The notes beneath the pieces were generated by a model. The model had not been told where the DNA came from. It made no database searches and saw only the letters and a program-made list of their open reading frames with translations. 64,000 nucleotides of DNA from an uncultured Subdoligranulum sp. (GTDB lineage Bacteria; Bacillota; Clostridia; Oscillospirales; Ruminococcaceae). The stretch is from positions 2,782,481 to 2,846,480 of the forward strand of contig NZ_OZ007030.1 in NCBI RefSeq assembly GCF_963931595.1, in the 5' to 3' direction. Positions 35,055 to 43,154 of the stretch are shown here, piece after piece (position 1 is the stretch's first letter; the number at the start of each line of letters is the position of its first letter). The translations under genes and the position numbers were made by a program.

Positions 35055-35743
35055 ATACGCTGCGTTACCTTGACAACTGCATACCCAGCACGGCAGGTAC
35101 GAACCTGCCCCAGTGAGCAACACAGGAAGATACGCCATAATGTGTCATTCAGTGCATAACCAACTATGCTGAATTACGGCATAATGCATGGAATGTCACC
35201 GAGCGAACTATATCTGTCCTCCAAGCAGTCCGAAGTGTAAGAACTTTCGGCAGGCTGTTTTGCCATGACCTGGGGCTGGCCCACAATGATACGCCTGTTG
35301 CCCCGCACGTCAGACGGGGTGGCCGGGCCCAGGTTGCAATCCTTAGACCTTCGCCTTTGACCAGTGAGCGGCTGTCCGCCAGCAGCCCGCCTGCCGTGTT
35401 CCCTTTGGCAGCACCAAACGATTCACCATACCGCTCTGGCGGCTGCGAGGCGCCGACGGCGTTGAGAAAATGCTCAATCATACATACAGTATGATTTGCG
35501 CTTTTCTCTTAGCCGTCAGCATCTCTCGCTCGCCATATCGGCGCGGTGAATCATCCGGTACTGCCGGATGCCAGGGGCGCGAGCAGCAAATTTGGCATAC
35601 ACGTTGTTACTTCTTTTCTTCCTTTCTTTCTTTATTACGACCTCAACAACCCCATGTGTTGATGTCGAACCCGTGCGGCGCAGCGCAGCAAGCAGCTGCG
35701 CCGCATCATTTTGCCATCAACCGAAACAAAGCGGGGTGATTCT
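35055..35743. other. Gene-poor region upstream of the DinG-like helicase
   Basis: I see no gene I can defend in these 690 bp. A minus-strand frame at 35164-35481 is open but biased in composition. An imperfect inverted repeat occurs at about 35137-35162 and 35176-35200 (TTATGCACTGAATGACAC against TAATGCATGGAATGTCAC). A GC-rich structured stretch covers 35260-35470, and a pyrimidine tract lies near 35605-35640. It could be a leader, a replication or transfer site, or a structured RNA. Confidence 0.35.
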
Positions 35744-37720
35744 TTGGACGGGATAGAGATGACCGGGTACGAAATGGCGCACCAGCAAGCAGAACAGCTT
35801 TTCCGAACTGTGCTGCCTTCTCAGGGTATGGCGGTACGGGAAGGGCAAATCCAGCTCTGCCACGCCATGCTGGATGCACTGTTTGGCAGGGAAACGGCCC
35901 TCTGCGATGCCGGCGTCGGCCTGGGAAAGACCTATGCCTATCTGGCAGCCGCCATCCTGTGGCAGAATCAAAAGCCGCTTGCCATGCGAAAGTCCATTGT
36001 CCTCTCCACTGCCAGCGTGGCATTGCAGGATGCAATCTTGAAAGAATACATCCCGTTCCTGTCATCCGCTCTTTTGCAGTACGGTTTTATCCACAAGCCG
36101 ATCCTTGCCGTGCTGCGAAAAGGAAAAGAGCGGTACGCCTGCGACCTGCGTCTCCGCAGCCGCCAACAACAGATCGCCCTGAGGGGTGAACGGTTTGCGC
36201 GGCGGCTGGCCACCTTACAGGAGGCCAATACCTGCCTGGACCTGGACCAGATCGCGGGGCTGTCGCGCTATGACCGGCGCAGGATCTGCGTGCCGCAACG
36301 CTGTACCAGGGATTGCATTGGGAAAAACCACTGCCGGTACCAGAACTACCTTCAGGTGGCGAAAGACCCTGCCATCCGGTTCCAGGTGTGCAACCACAAT
36401 TACCTGCTGGCAGACGCATCCCACCGCCAAAACGGCTGGAAGCCGCTGCTCCAGGATTACAGTGCGCTGATCATTGATGAGGCGCACCGCCTGCCGGAGT
36501 CCAACCAGCAGATGAACACACGCGCTTTGACGCTGCAGGATCTGCAGGCTCTTGCAGACCGCTTGCAAAAGGAGCGCCTGACAGAGCTGACTCAGCGGCT
36601 CCGCAGGAGTGTGCAACGGTTAGCTGAAGCGTTTGCATTGCGCCATGAATCGCGGAACGACAGCGTTCCGTTTGCATCGGATGCACAGCAGCTCCACGTA
36701 ATGGCAGATCTTGAACAGGCACTGCGGGGATGCGGCCACACAGGCGACAGCGGTATCGACCAGACCGCCCGGCGGTTGGAAAACCTCGTCCATCTGTTCC
36801 TTGCCCACCAGCCTGACCAGATTGCCTATATCCAATATAGCAGTGGAGCAGGGCAGCAGGGCGCACAGTTTGCAGGACTGTATACGGTTCCCGACGATTT
36901 ACCGCACTGCCTGTACAGCGCCCTTTGGCGGCGGGAAAAACCTGCCATCCTAACCTCCGGCACCCTGGCGGCGGGGCAGGATTTCGCACACAGTAAACGT
37001 CAGTTGGGATTGGAAGCCAGCGTGCCGGTGCGAACACTCCAAGTTCCATCCCCGTTTGCCTACGCCGAGAACGGCCTGCTTCTGTTTCCGCGCCCGCCAA
37101 CCAAACACCGGCGCAGGGTAGTCACCAACGAGCAGCTGACCAGCCAAATCGAACAGCTCGTCCTTGCCGCCCACGGCCATACGCTGGTGCTGTTCACCTC
37201 GTATGACCAGATGGGTCATGTGTATGAGCAGTTGGAAGGGAAACTGCCGGTGCCGCTGTTCAAGGCCCCACGAGGCGGGCAGTGGTTTGTGGAGCAGTTC
37301 AAACGCTGCAACAATGCCGTGCTGCTGGCCGGCGGCCCCTGCTGGGAGGGCGTGGACTTCCCCGGCGATATGGTGTCACTACTCGTAATCGCGCGGCTGC
37401 CCTTCCCGGTGCCGGACCCGGTACGGGAAGCCCAGCGGCAGCAATACCCAGACCTGCACAGCTACATTCAGGCCGAGATCGTACCGGAAATGCAGCAGAA
37501 GCTGCGGCAGGGCTTTGGCCGTGCTATCCGCACCGAGGCCGACAGCTGCGTGGTAGCCATCCTCGACCCGCGGGCCGCGCCCGGCGGGCGCTACCACCAG
37601 GTCGTGCTAAATGCGCTGCCGGAGGGCATCCCGGTCACAACCAAAATTGAGGACATCGAACCATTCCTTCGGGCACACAAAAGCCCGGATTATTTTTTGA
37701 CCAATTCCAATCACAATTAA
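35744..37720 (+). CDS. DinG-like (XPD family) ATP-dependent DNA helicase
   Basis: This 658-residue helicase starts at TTG 35744, 7 bp after GGGGTG. Motif I is DAGVGLGKTYAYL (Lys near 61) and motif II IIDEAHRLPES (near 244). The motif VI region reads RQGFGRAIRTEADSC. Four cysteines between motifs I and II (CVPQRCTRDCIGKNHC) mark the Fe-S cluster of this family. DinG-like proteins unwind DNA with 5' overhangs and RNA-DNA hybrids. Element-encoded copies may help replicate the excised element. Three serine recombinase-type genes follow on the same strand. Confidence 0.9.
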   Translation: MDGIEMTGYEMAHQQAEQLFRTVLPSQGMAVREGQIQLCHAMLDALFGRETALCDAGVGLGKTYAYLAAAILWQNQKPLAMRKSIVLSTASVALQDAILKEYIPFLSSALLQYGFIHKPILAVLRKGKERYACDLRLRSRQQQIALRGERFARRLATLQEANTCLDLDQIAGLSRYDRRRICVPQRCTRDCIGKNHCRYQNYLQVAKDPAIRFQVCNHNYLLADASHRQNGWKPLLQDYSALIIDEAHRLPESNQQMNTRALTLQDLQALADRLQKERLTELTQRLRRSVQRLAEAFALRHESRNDSVPFASDAQQLHVMADLEQALRGCGHTGDSGIDQTARRLENLVHLFLAHQPDQIAYIQYSSGAGQQGAQFAGLYTVPDDLPHCLYSALWRREKPAILTSGTLAAGQDFAHSKRQLGLEASVPVRTLQVPSPFAYAENGLLLFPRPPTKHRRRVVTNEQLTSQIEQLVLAAHGHTLVLFTSYDQMGHVYEQLEGKLPVPLFKAPRGGQWFVEQFKRCNNAVLLAGGPCWEGVDFPGDMVSLLVIARLPFPVPDPVREAQRQQYPDLHSYIQAEIVPEMQQKLRQGFGRAIRTEADSCVVAILDPRAAPGGRYHQVVLNALPEGIPVTTKIEDIEPFLRAHKSPDYFLTNSNHN

Positions 37721-37747
37721 CACAGGATAACAAAATGGAGGAACACC

Positions 37748-38131
37748 ATGAGAGCAATCTGTTTTATCCAGGAAGTCAAAGATTCTGACCTGACCATGCG
37801 CCAGCAGCAGTTAATTTGCCACCGGGCGCTGCGAAAGCTGCAATGGCCCTGCGTGATGGAGCTGTTTGCCCAGGCCGGCAGCGAGGCTCAGCCGCTCTCG
37901 CTGCGCCCCGGCATGGTCGACCTGATGCGGGCCGCGGCGGCGGGCGAGGTGGATGTGCTGATGGTGATCGATACAGAGCACCTGCACTGCGGGCAGGCGG
38001 AATTGGACGGCCTGCTCATGTCGCTTCTGCAATATGGCATCCATACATTCGGGGCTAAGAACGGCCAGTGGATCGAGCCGGCCGGTCGCCACTGGATGGT
38101 GCTGCCGGGATACGATGAGACGGACGAGTGA
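37748..38131 (+). CDS. Resolvase-like N-terminal domain protein, degenerate (first)
   Basis: This 127-residue protein follows the helicase by 27 bp. It keeps the outline of a serine recombinase N-terminal domain (a regular alpha/beta pattern; GMVDLMRAAAAGEVDVLMV aligns with the conserved 'L..L...'-D-V-L-V region), but the catalytic Ser/Arg motif is absent (MRAICFIQEVKDSD) and no DNA-binding tail exists. In related elements two short proteins like this precede the large recombinase. They may form mixed oligomers with it or be remnants. Confidence 0.6.
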   Translation: MRAICFIQEVKDSDLTMRQQQLICHRALRKLQWPCVMELFAQAGSEAQPLSLRPGMVDLMRAAAAGEVDVLMVIDTEHLHCGQAELDGLLMSLLQYGIHTFGAKNGQWIEPAGRHWMVLPGYDETDE

Positions 38132-38149
38132 ACGAGGGAGGGGAGAACA

Positions 38150-38533
38150 TTGCATCAGAAAAAAGACCGGGCGTTGTTCTATCCCCGCGCCTGGGTTTAT
38201 GTCAGATCGAGGGATCGTCACCGGCTGGCGGAACAGAAACTGAATACGCTCCAGGCGGCTCAGCAGCAGGGGTTCGAGATCGTCGGCGTCAGTGAGGACC
38301 GGTGCGGACGGCACAGTATCTGGCGGCCGGGGCTATTTGCCATGCTACGGGCGGTGCGCGCACGCCTGGTGGACGTCGTGGTTGTACCGCGCCTGTCCCG
38401 GCTGGCTGTTCATCGGCAATGGTTGGGTTGGCTGCTGCGGATGTTCCATAAGCGCGGCGTAACAGTTGTCACAACCGAGTACGAGCTTCGGTATGATCTC
38501 TACCGGCATGGATTGGATGGGGTTCTATTATAA
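38150..38533 (+). CDS. Resolvase-like N-terminal domain protein, degenerate (second)
   Basis: This 127-residue protein starts at TTG 38150, behind GGAGGGGAG. The pattern YVRSRDRHRLAEQKLNTL, RPGLFAMLRAVRARLVDVVVV and PRLSRLAVHRQWL matches the serine recombinase catalytic domain. The nucleophile position of Y-x-R-x-S is altered, so activity is doubtful. There is no C-terminal DNA-binding region. It lies between the first degenerate copy and the large active recombinase, in one operon. Confidence 0.62.
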   Translation: MHQKKDRALFYPRAWVYVRSRDRHRLAEQKLNTLQAAQQQGFEIVGVSEDRCGRHSIWRPGLFAMLRAVRARLVDVVVVPRLSRLAVHRQWLGWLLRMFHKRGVTVVTTEYELRYDLYRHGLDGVLL

Positions 38534-38573
38534 TAAGTTATCACTGCCTTACAGTTTGAGGAAAATACATACG

Positions 38574-38747
38574 ATGAAAACGGTGAAAGAACTGCCGGAT
38601 GGCAGAACGGAAGTGGAGACAGTCATCAATGGCTGTAACGTAACGGTCGTGTTTGCCAAAGATGACAATCCCGAAGTGATGAAAAATGTCACAGATTTGA
38701 TCATGGGCGCCTACGCCGAGCGAAAAGCGCGAGGAGCACAGGAATGA
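38574..38747 (+). CDS. Small conserved element protein
   Basis: This 57-residue protein starts at ATG 38574, with GAGGA about 11 bp upstream. It has a short beta-hairpin-like start (KELPDGRTEVETVINGCNVTVVF) and a helical, acidic-basic end. I recall small proteins of this type beside serine recombinases in clostridial elements, possibly acting as excision or directionality factors, but no function is established. A hairpin and 190 bp separate it from the large recombinase. Confidence 0.5.
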   Translation: MKTVKELPDGRTEVETVINGCNVTVVFAKDDNPEVMKNVTDLIMGAYAERKARGAQE

Positions 38748-38939
38748 GCAGTCCGGGAGCGACCCTTACAAAGAGGGCTGCTCCCGGCCTATTTCTGTTT
38801 ATGATGGATAAAATGTCGATTTTATGCCGAAAATTCGGGCGGCCTTTCTCCGTTATGGTGATAGCTATTCAGAGCGTTCTATAGTATGGTTGTGATAACG
38901 GGAAAGCCATGCAACACACAGAGGACAGAGGAATGCGCA

Positions 38940-40643
38940 ATGACTTATACAAACCAACACGGGGAACAAATCGAGATCTCCCAGGCCGACCAGCAGTGGC
39001 TGGACGATGCCTATTTTACGGCGCTGCAATGCCGCCTGCCCGCGGACGCCAAGAGGGCGGCGCTGGAATACCGGGTCTCAACCAAAGGCCAGGTCGATCA
39101 CGATGACATCCCGATGCAGAAGATCGCCTGCCGCAAGTTTGCCCAGCAGCAGGGCTGGCGAGTGGTGATGGAGAAGGCGGAAAAAGGTGTGTCCGGCTCC
39201 AAGGTGTCCGCCAGCAAGCGGGATGTGATCCAGGAACTGCGAACCGCGGCCAGCAACAGGGAGTTTGATGTCCTGCTGGTCTATATGTTCGACCGGCTGG
39301 GGCGCATCGAGAGTGAGACGCCGTTTGTACTGGAATGGTTTGTCCAGCACGGCATTGAGATGTGGAGCACTCATGAGGGCCAGCAGCGGATCGAGAGCCA
39401 CGGCGATAAGCTGATGAACTACATCCGCTTCTGGCAGGCGGCGGGGGAGAGCGAGAAAACATCGATGCGCACCCGCGACCGCATCCGCCAGATCGTCTCG
39501 AGCGGGCACTATGCCGGCGGCTTCGTGCCCTACGGATATCGCGCCGTAAACAAGGGCCGGGTCAACAAGCGTGACCAGCCGGTCAAGGATCTGGAGATTG
39601 ATCCGGAAGAAGCCGCCTGGGTGCGGGAAGTATTTGAAAAGGTCGCCAATGAGGGTGCCAGCGGCTACGCGATGGCCCGGATGCTCAATGAGCGCGGCCT
39701 GCGCACCCGGCAGGGGGCCAAGTTCCAATCGGTCAATATCCGCCGCCTGATCCGGCATGAAGGATATACGGGCTATATCATCACGAGGGCAGCTAAGTCG
39801 GAATTTATGCCGCAGCTGCAGATCATTGATGACGATCTGTTCGCCAAGGCCAACGAGCGGATGGACAGCCGCTGCAAAAACGCGGCGGATAATAAAAACG
39901 CTGCAAAAAAGAGCGATAACCCCTGTTTGCTGGCGGGCATCGTTGTCTGCGCTCATTGTGGCGCGAAGATGTCGGCCTTCTTACATAAGGATAGATATAA
40001 GCTGGCGGACGGCACCATCAGGGAGAACGTGCAGGCCAAGTACAACTGCTACCAGCGCGGCCAGCACCTCCGGCCCTGCGATGGGCAGGCGCTGTATCTG
40101 GCCGAGAGGGTGGATGCGATCGTGCTGGGCTTGGTCGACCAGATGTTCCAGCAGATCAAACAGGAACCCTATGACCGAAGCATTGAGCAGCGCATCCGCC
40201 AGCAGGATGCCGAGCTGAACCGCAAAAAGCAGGCCGTCGAGAAGAAAATCCAGGCAGCCCAGCACAAGCAGCAGAAATACGAGGAAGAGATCGTCCGCTG
40301 TCTGGATGGGCAAAGTGCCTTCTCAGAGACTACGCTGGCCCGCCTGATCCAGCAGGCCGAAGCCGAGGTGCAGGAGGCGAAAAATGAATATACCGCGCTA
40401 TTAAAGGACAATTCCAGCCGCACCACCGTTCAGCAGATCCGCAAATACTACGATGAGTTCCTCGGCTGGGCCAACGAGTTCGACCTGGCATCCATCCCGC
40501 GCAAACGCACCATTCTGGCACAGCTGCTGGAACGGGTGGAGCTGGGGAGAGGGTATCGGGTCAGGATTGTGGTGAGGGGAAGTTACCAGCAGTTCCTTGC
40601 TGGTGAAAACGGTGACAAGCTGGAAATGCTTGAAGGCGCATAA
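38940..40643 (+). CDS. Large serine recombinase (element integrase)
   Basis: This 567-residue recombinase starts at ATG 38940, behind AGAGGA. The catalytic domain (about 38-185) has the nucleophile Ser47 in ALEYRVSTKGQ, then DVLLVYMFDRLGRI and the arginine helix ESEKTSMRTRDRI. A recombinase domain (VPYGYRAV...) and a zinc ribbon (CAHCGAKM...CYQRG...CDG) follow. A long coiled coil (about 430-500) precedes the C-terminus. This is the full TnpX/CcrA-type layout, so it is probably the integrase and excisionase of the element whose end lies nearby. Confidence 0.93.
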   Translation: MTYTNQHGEQIEISQADQQWLDDAYFTALQCRLPADAKRAALEYRVSTKGQVDHDDIPMQKIACRKFAQQQGWRVVMEKAEKGVSGSKVSASKRDVIQELRTAASNREFDVLLVYMFDRLGRIESETPFVLEWFVQHGIEMWSTHEGQQRIESHGDKLMNYIRFWQAAGESEKTSMRTRDRIRQIVSSGHYAGGFVPYGYRAVNKGRVNKRDQPVKDLEIDPEEAAWVREVFEKVANEGASGYAMARMLNERGLRTRQGAKFQSVNIRRLIRHEGYTGYIITRAAKSEFMPQLQIIDDDLFAKANERMDSRCKNAADNKNAAKKSDNPCLLAGIVVCAHCGAKMSAFLHKDRYKLADGTIRENVQAKYNCYQRGQHLRPCDGQALYLAERVDAIVLGLVDQMFQQIKQEPYDRSIEQRIRQQDAELNRKKQAVEKKIQAAQHKQQKYEEEIVRCLDGQSAFSETTLARLIQQAEAEVQEAKNEYTALLKDNSSRTTVQQIRKYYDEFLGWANEFDLASIPRKRTILAQLLERVELGRGYRVRIVVRGSYQQFLAGENGDKLEMLEGA

Positions 40644-40730
40644 ACATTTAACAACTTAGCCCTTGAAACAGGCACGACTTCCATATACAATGTAATTAAC
40701 AGATCTCAATGGTGCAAGGATGTGGTGCAG

Positions 40731-41564
40731 ATGAACCAAACCGAACTGCGGCGCAAGTATCGCTATTATGACCAGATTCAGCAGTTCCGACTGATCGACG
40801 ATACCTTCATGAGCGTCGTGTTCCAGGATGTGGGTTGCACGCAGTTCCTGGTGCGCACGATTTTGCAAGACGACGATCTGACCGTGACCAAGGTGGAGAC
40901 ACAGAACTCGCTCAAAAACCTGCGCGGCCGGTCGGTGCGGCTGGACATCACGGCGCACGATGCGACCGGCAAGATTTACAACATCGAAGTCCAGCGCAAA
41001 GACGCCGGCGCGCTGCCCAAGCGGGCACGGTACAACAGCGCGATGCTGGACGCCAATGTGACTAAGCCGGGCGACGAGCTGGAAAATCTGCCTGAAACGT
41101 ATGTGATTTTCATCACGGAGAACGACTATTTCCAGAAATCGCTACCTCTCTATCATGTAGAGCGCACGATCCAGGAACTGTCGAAGCCGTTCCGAGATGA
41201 AGCGCATATCATCTATGTGAATGGGCAGTATAGAGGCAATGACCCGATTGGTTCGGTCATGCACGATTTCTTCTGTGCCGACCCGAAAGACATGAACAAC
41301 GAAATTCTTGCCGATGAAGTGGCGAAATACAAAGACACAGACAAAGGAGTGAACAGTATGTGCCGCATTATGGAAGAACTGACGAATGAGAGCCGGGCAG
41401 AGGGGCGTGCAGAAGGGCGCGCAGAAGGACGTGCGGAAGGGCGTCTGACAAACTTGCTGGAAAATGTCAAGAAATTTATGGCGCGAGGAATGAGCTTCGA
41501 TGAAGTGGCTGACACACTGGAGCTGAGTGAAGACGATAGAAAGTTTGTACAGGATAACCTGTAA
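40731..41564 (+). CDS. Rpn family nuclease (PD-(D/E)XK, transposase_31 type)
   Basis: This 277-residue protein starts at ATG 40731 (GTG 40722 is possible). The PD-(D/E)XK core contains RSVRLDITAHDATGKIYNIE followed by VQRKD, with Asp, Glu and Gln/Lys in place. The helical second half carries PIGSVMHDFFCADPKDMNNE and a tandem RAEG repeat (four units) that makes a charged helix. Rpn proteins are phage-defence or recombination-promoting nucleases; several are toxins controlled by their own short C-terminal product. A second, 5'-truncated copy of its C-terminal half lies at 45.8 kb. Confidence 0.88.
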   Translation: MNQTELRRKYRYYDQIQQFRLIDDTFMSVVFQDVGCTQFLVRTILQDDDLTVTKVETQNSLKNLRGRSVRLDITAHDATGKIYNIEVQRKDAGALPKRARYNSAMLDANVTKPGDELENLPETYVIFITENDYFQKSLPLYHVERTIQELSKPFRDEAHIIYVNGQYRGNDPIGSVMHDFFCADPKDMNNEILADEVAKYKDTDKGVNSMCRIMEELTNESRAEGRAEGRAEGRAEGRLTNLLENVKKFMARGMSFDEVADTLELSEDDRKFVQDNL

Positions 41565-41571
41565 GACAGCA

Positions 41572-41610
41572 GAGGGCGGTGCATAGCTATTTGCACTGCC
41601 CTCGCTTTTT
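41572..41610 (+). terminator. Terminator of the Rpn gene
   Basis: GAGGGCGGTGCA pairs with TGCACTGCCCTC around a short loop and is followed by GCTTTTT. Confidence 0.8.
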
Positions 41611-41641
41611 ACATTGCATAACAAAGGGAAAAAGCAGCCTG

Positions 41642-41942
41642 ATGCTGTACGAGAAATTCCCAGAGCTGAAATTCAAGTATCGCAATATGGAGTTCTGGTG
41701 CAGAGGATACTATGCGGATACAGCAGGGAAGAATGATAAAAAGATTGCAGAATACATTCGGCATCAATTGGAAGAAGACCAGGCGGGCGAACAGCTGACG
41801 ATGGGAAACTTCTAAACAGCCCGCTTACGGGTGGCAAGTAACACTCCTTCGCGGCTGGCAGACCGTACCAACGCGACGTGACGCGTGCGTTAGTAATCCA
41901 GGGTTTCACCCGTCTGTGCAAAACCCCCGGCTTCGCCGGGGG
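41642..41942 (+). mobile_element. IS200/IS605 remnant: 3' end of tnpA and right-end hairpin
   Basis: A 57-residue frame (41642-41815) matches the C-terminal end of IS200-type Y1 transposase TnpA (FKYRNMEFWCRGYYADTAGKN, IAEYIRHQLEEDQ). The HUH motif and catalytic tyrosine region upstream are missing. About 110 bp later a perfect hairpin CCCCCGG-CTTCG-CCGGGGG (41924-41942) has the look of an IS200 right end. The element is dead but marks past transposition next to the Thoeris cassette. Confidence 0.7.
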
Positions 41943-42007
41943 ATATTTATTGTTGCCATTTAAATTGTTGAAACCTTTCCTTTTTCAGCTTAAAAGGAAC
42001 ACACGCA

Positions 42008-42036
42008 TTGAACCAATTCTCCCGAGATTATATTAT
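42008..42036 (+). promoter_or_regulatory. Promoter of the tyrosine recombinase at 42136
   Basis: TTGAAC (42008-42013) and TATTAT (42031-42036) are 17 bp apart. No strong terminator follows the recombinase gene, so transcripts can run into the invertible segment. Confidence 0.65.
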
Positions 42037-42135
42037 TTTTCTGAGAGCGTAGCCAGAAATTGACCAAACGGTACGCAACATAAAGAAGTGTGCGGGCTAC
42101 TATGAAACTACATGATATACTCGGGAGGCTTAGGG

Positions 42136-43041
42136 ATGAAGACACTGGCACTTTTAATTTCGGATTATTTAGTAGCGGCAGAACAGCAGAAGAAGCTGTC
42201 ACTACATACCATAAAGGCTTATAGAATCGATTTACAACAATTTGCAGAGTTTACGCAGGGCAATCTGGCAGACACCGATATGCTTCGTGAGTATGTTATT
42301 CACCTAAACAAAAATTTTTCTCCACGTTCAGCAAAAAGAAAGTTAGCAAGCATTCGGGCCTTTTACAATGATATATGGACTTCTGGAATTATTGACCTTA
42401 ATCCATTCGAAAAGCTTCGGCTTTGTATACACTCGCCCCAACAGCTTCCTCGTATCATCCCACAGGAAACAATCGAAACTCTCTTGCAATGTGCTTATAA
42501 CAAATATAAGGGGGATCGAACAACATTAAGGGACATTGTTGTTCTGGAGTTGCTGTTCTCTACGGGTTTACGTGTTTCTGAGCTATGCTCATTATCCAAT
42601 GATAATTTTGATCTCAAAGAAAACAGTGCTCGCCTTTTGATTAATGGAAAGGGAAGAAAAGAACGAATTATTCAGCTTACGACTCCAGAGCTGATTACCC
42701 TTTTACACGTTTATTGCGACGTATACAGAAAGGAAATCTTAAAAGGGAATTCCATATTGTATAACCGAGATGGCCGCCCGTTATCTACACAGTCAGTCCG
42801 TCGAATCATCACCAAATATTTACGAGTCGGGCACATTTCAGCACATATAACTCCTCATATGTTCCGCCATACGTTCGCCACATCACTTTTGGAAGCTGGG
42901 GTTGATATTAGATATATTCAGTCGATGTTGGGACATAGTTCCATCGCTACTACTCAGATCTACACCCATGTAACCACTCAAAAACAAACACTGCTTCTGG
43001 CAGAAAAGCACCCACGCAGCAAGATGAGTTTCTCCATCTGA
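42136..43041 (+). CDS. XerC/D-like tyrosine recombinase linked to the Thoeris-like cassette
   Basis: This 301-residue protein starts at ATG 42136, behind GGGAGG with 7 bp spacing. The SAM-like core-binding domain (1-100) is followed by a complete catalytic set: Arg146 (TGLRVSEL), Lys172 (INGKGRKERII), His241 and Arg244 (TPHMFRHTF), His267 (LGHSSIATT) and Tyr276 (QIYTH). It stops 40 bp before the left copy of an 18-bp inverted repeat that bounds the two defence genes. I infer that it inverts this segment. It differs from the recombinase at 15707 and is much AT-richer, in line with the defence genes. Confidence 0.9.
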   Translation: MKTLALLISDYLVAAEQQKKLSLHTIKAYRIDLQQFAEFTQGNLADTDMLREYVIHLNKNFSPRSAKRKLASIRAFYNDIWTSGIIDLNPFEKLRLCIHSPQQLPRIIPQETIETLLQCAYNKYKGDRTTLRDIVVLELLFSTGLRVSELCSLSNDNFDLKENSARLLINGKGRKERIIQLTTPELITLLHVYCDVYRKEILKGNSILYNRDGRPLSTQSVRRIITKYLRVGHISAHITPHMFRHTFATSLLEAGVDIRYIQSMLGHSSIATTQIYTHVTTQKQTLLLAEKHPRSKMSFSI

Positions 43042-43061
43042 TGAGAATCAGCGTCCCCTCT

Positions 43062-43079
43062 AGCCAAAGGTGAATTGAC
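43062..43079 (+). repeat. Imperfect direct repeat outside the left inversion site
   Basis: AGCCAAAGGTGAATTGAC resembles AGCCAAGGTGAACTGAC at 45338-45354, outside the right site (one indel, one mismatch). The pair may be a target duplication or accessory recombinase arm sites. Confidence 0.5.
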
Positions 43080-43080
43080 A

Positions 43081-43098
43081 GATAATTCTAAATTATCG
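43081..43098 (+). repeat. Left inversion site of the Thoeris-like segment
   Basis: GATAATTCTAAATTATCG, 18 bp, is an exact reverse complement of 45287-45304. Each copy is itself a 7-3-7 palindrome (GATAATT-CTA-AATTATC), as expected for a tyrosine recombinase core site. The asymmetric centre CTA/TAG gives the two sites opposite orientation. Confidence 0.85.
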
Positions 43099-43154
43099 GC
43101 TGCTTTCATCGGATAGCTTATTTCGAAAGATAAAAACAAATTGGGGGATGCAAA

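Larger units (their letters stand above)
1..40643. mobile_element. Integrative conjugative element or nested mobile region (boundaries uncertain)
   Basis: Type IV secretion genes (VirD4, VirB2-like, VirB6-like, PrgI, VirB4) and an M23 hydrolase occupy the left part. A DinG-like helicase and serine recombinases ending in a large, apparently active one lie at 35.7-40.6 kb, the arrangement usual at the end of clostridial ICEs. The relaxase and the left end are outside the window. The pilus island and the glutamate synthase-like gene between these modules may be cargo, or chromosome lying between two separate elements. I found no clear attachment repeat near 40.65 kb. Confidence 0.45.

Noticed and set aside
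35164..35481. Minus-strand frame of 105 codons upstream of the helicase
   Set aside because: Biased composition and no domain; I prefer a non-coding structured region, though conservation should be tested.
43075..43080. TTGACA next to the left inversion site as the -35 of a promoter for the ThsA-like gene
   Set aside because: No -10-like hexamer lies 15-19 bp downstream in either orientation of the segment.
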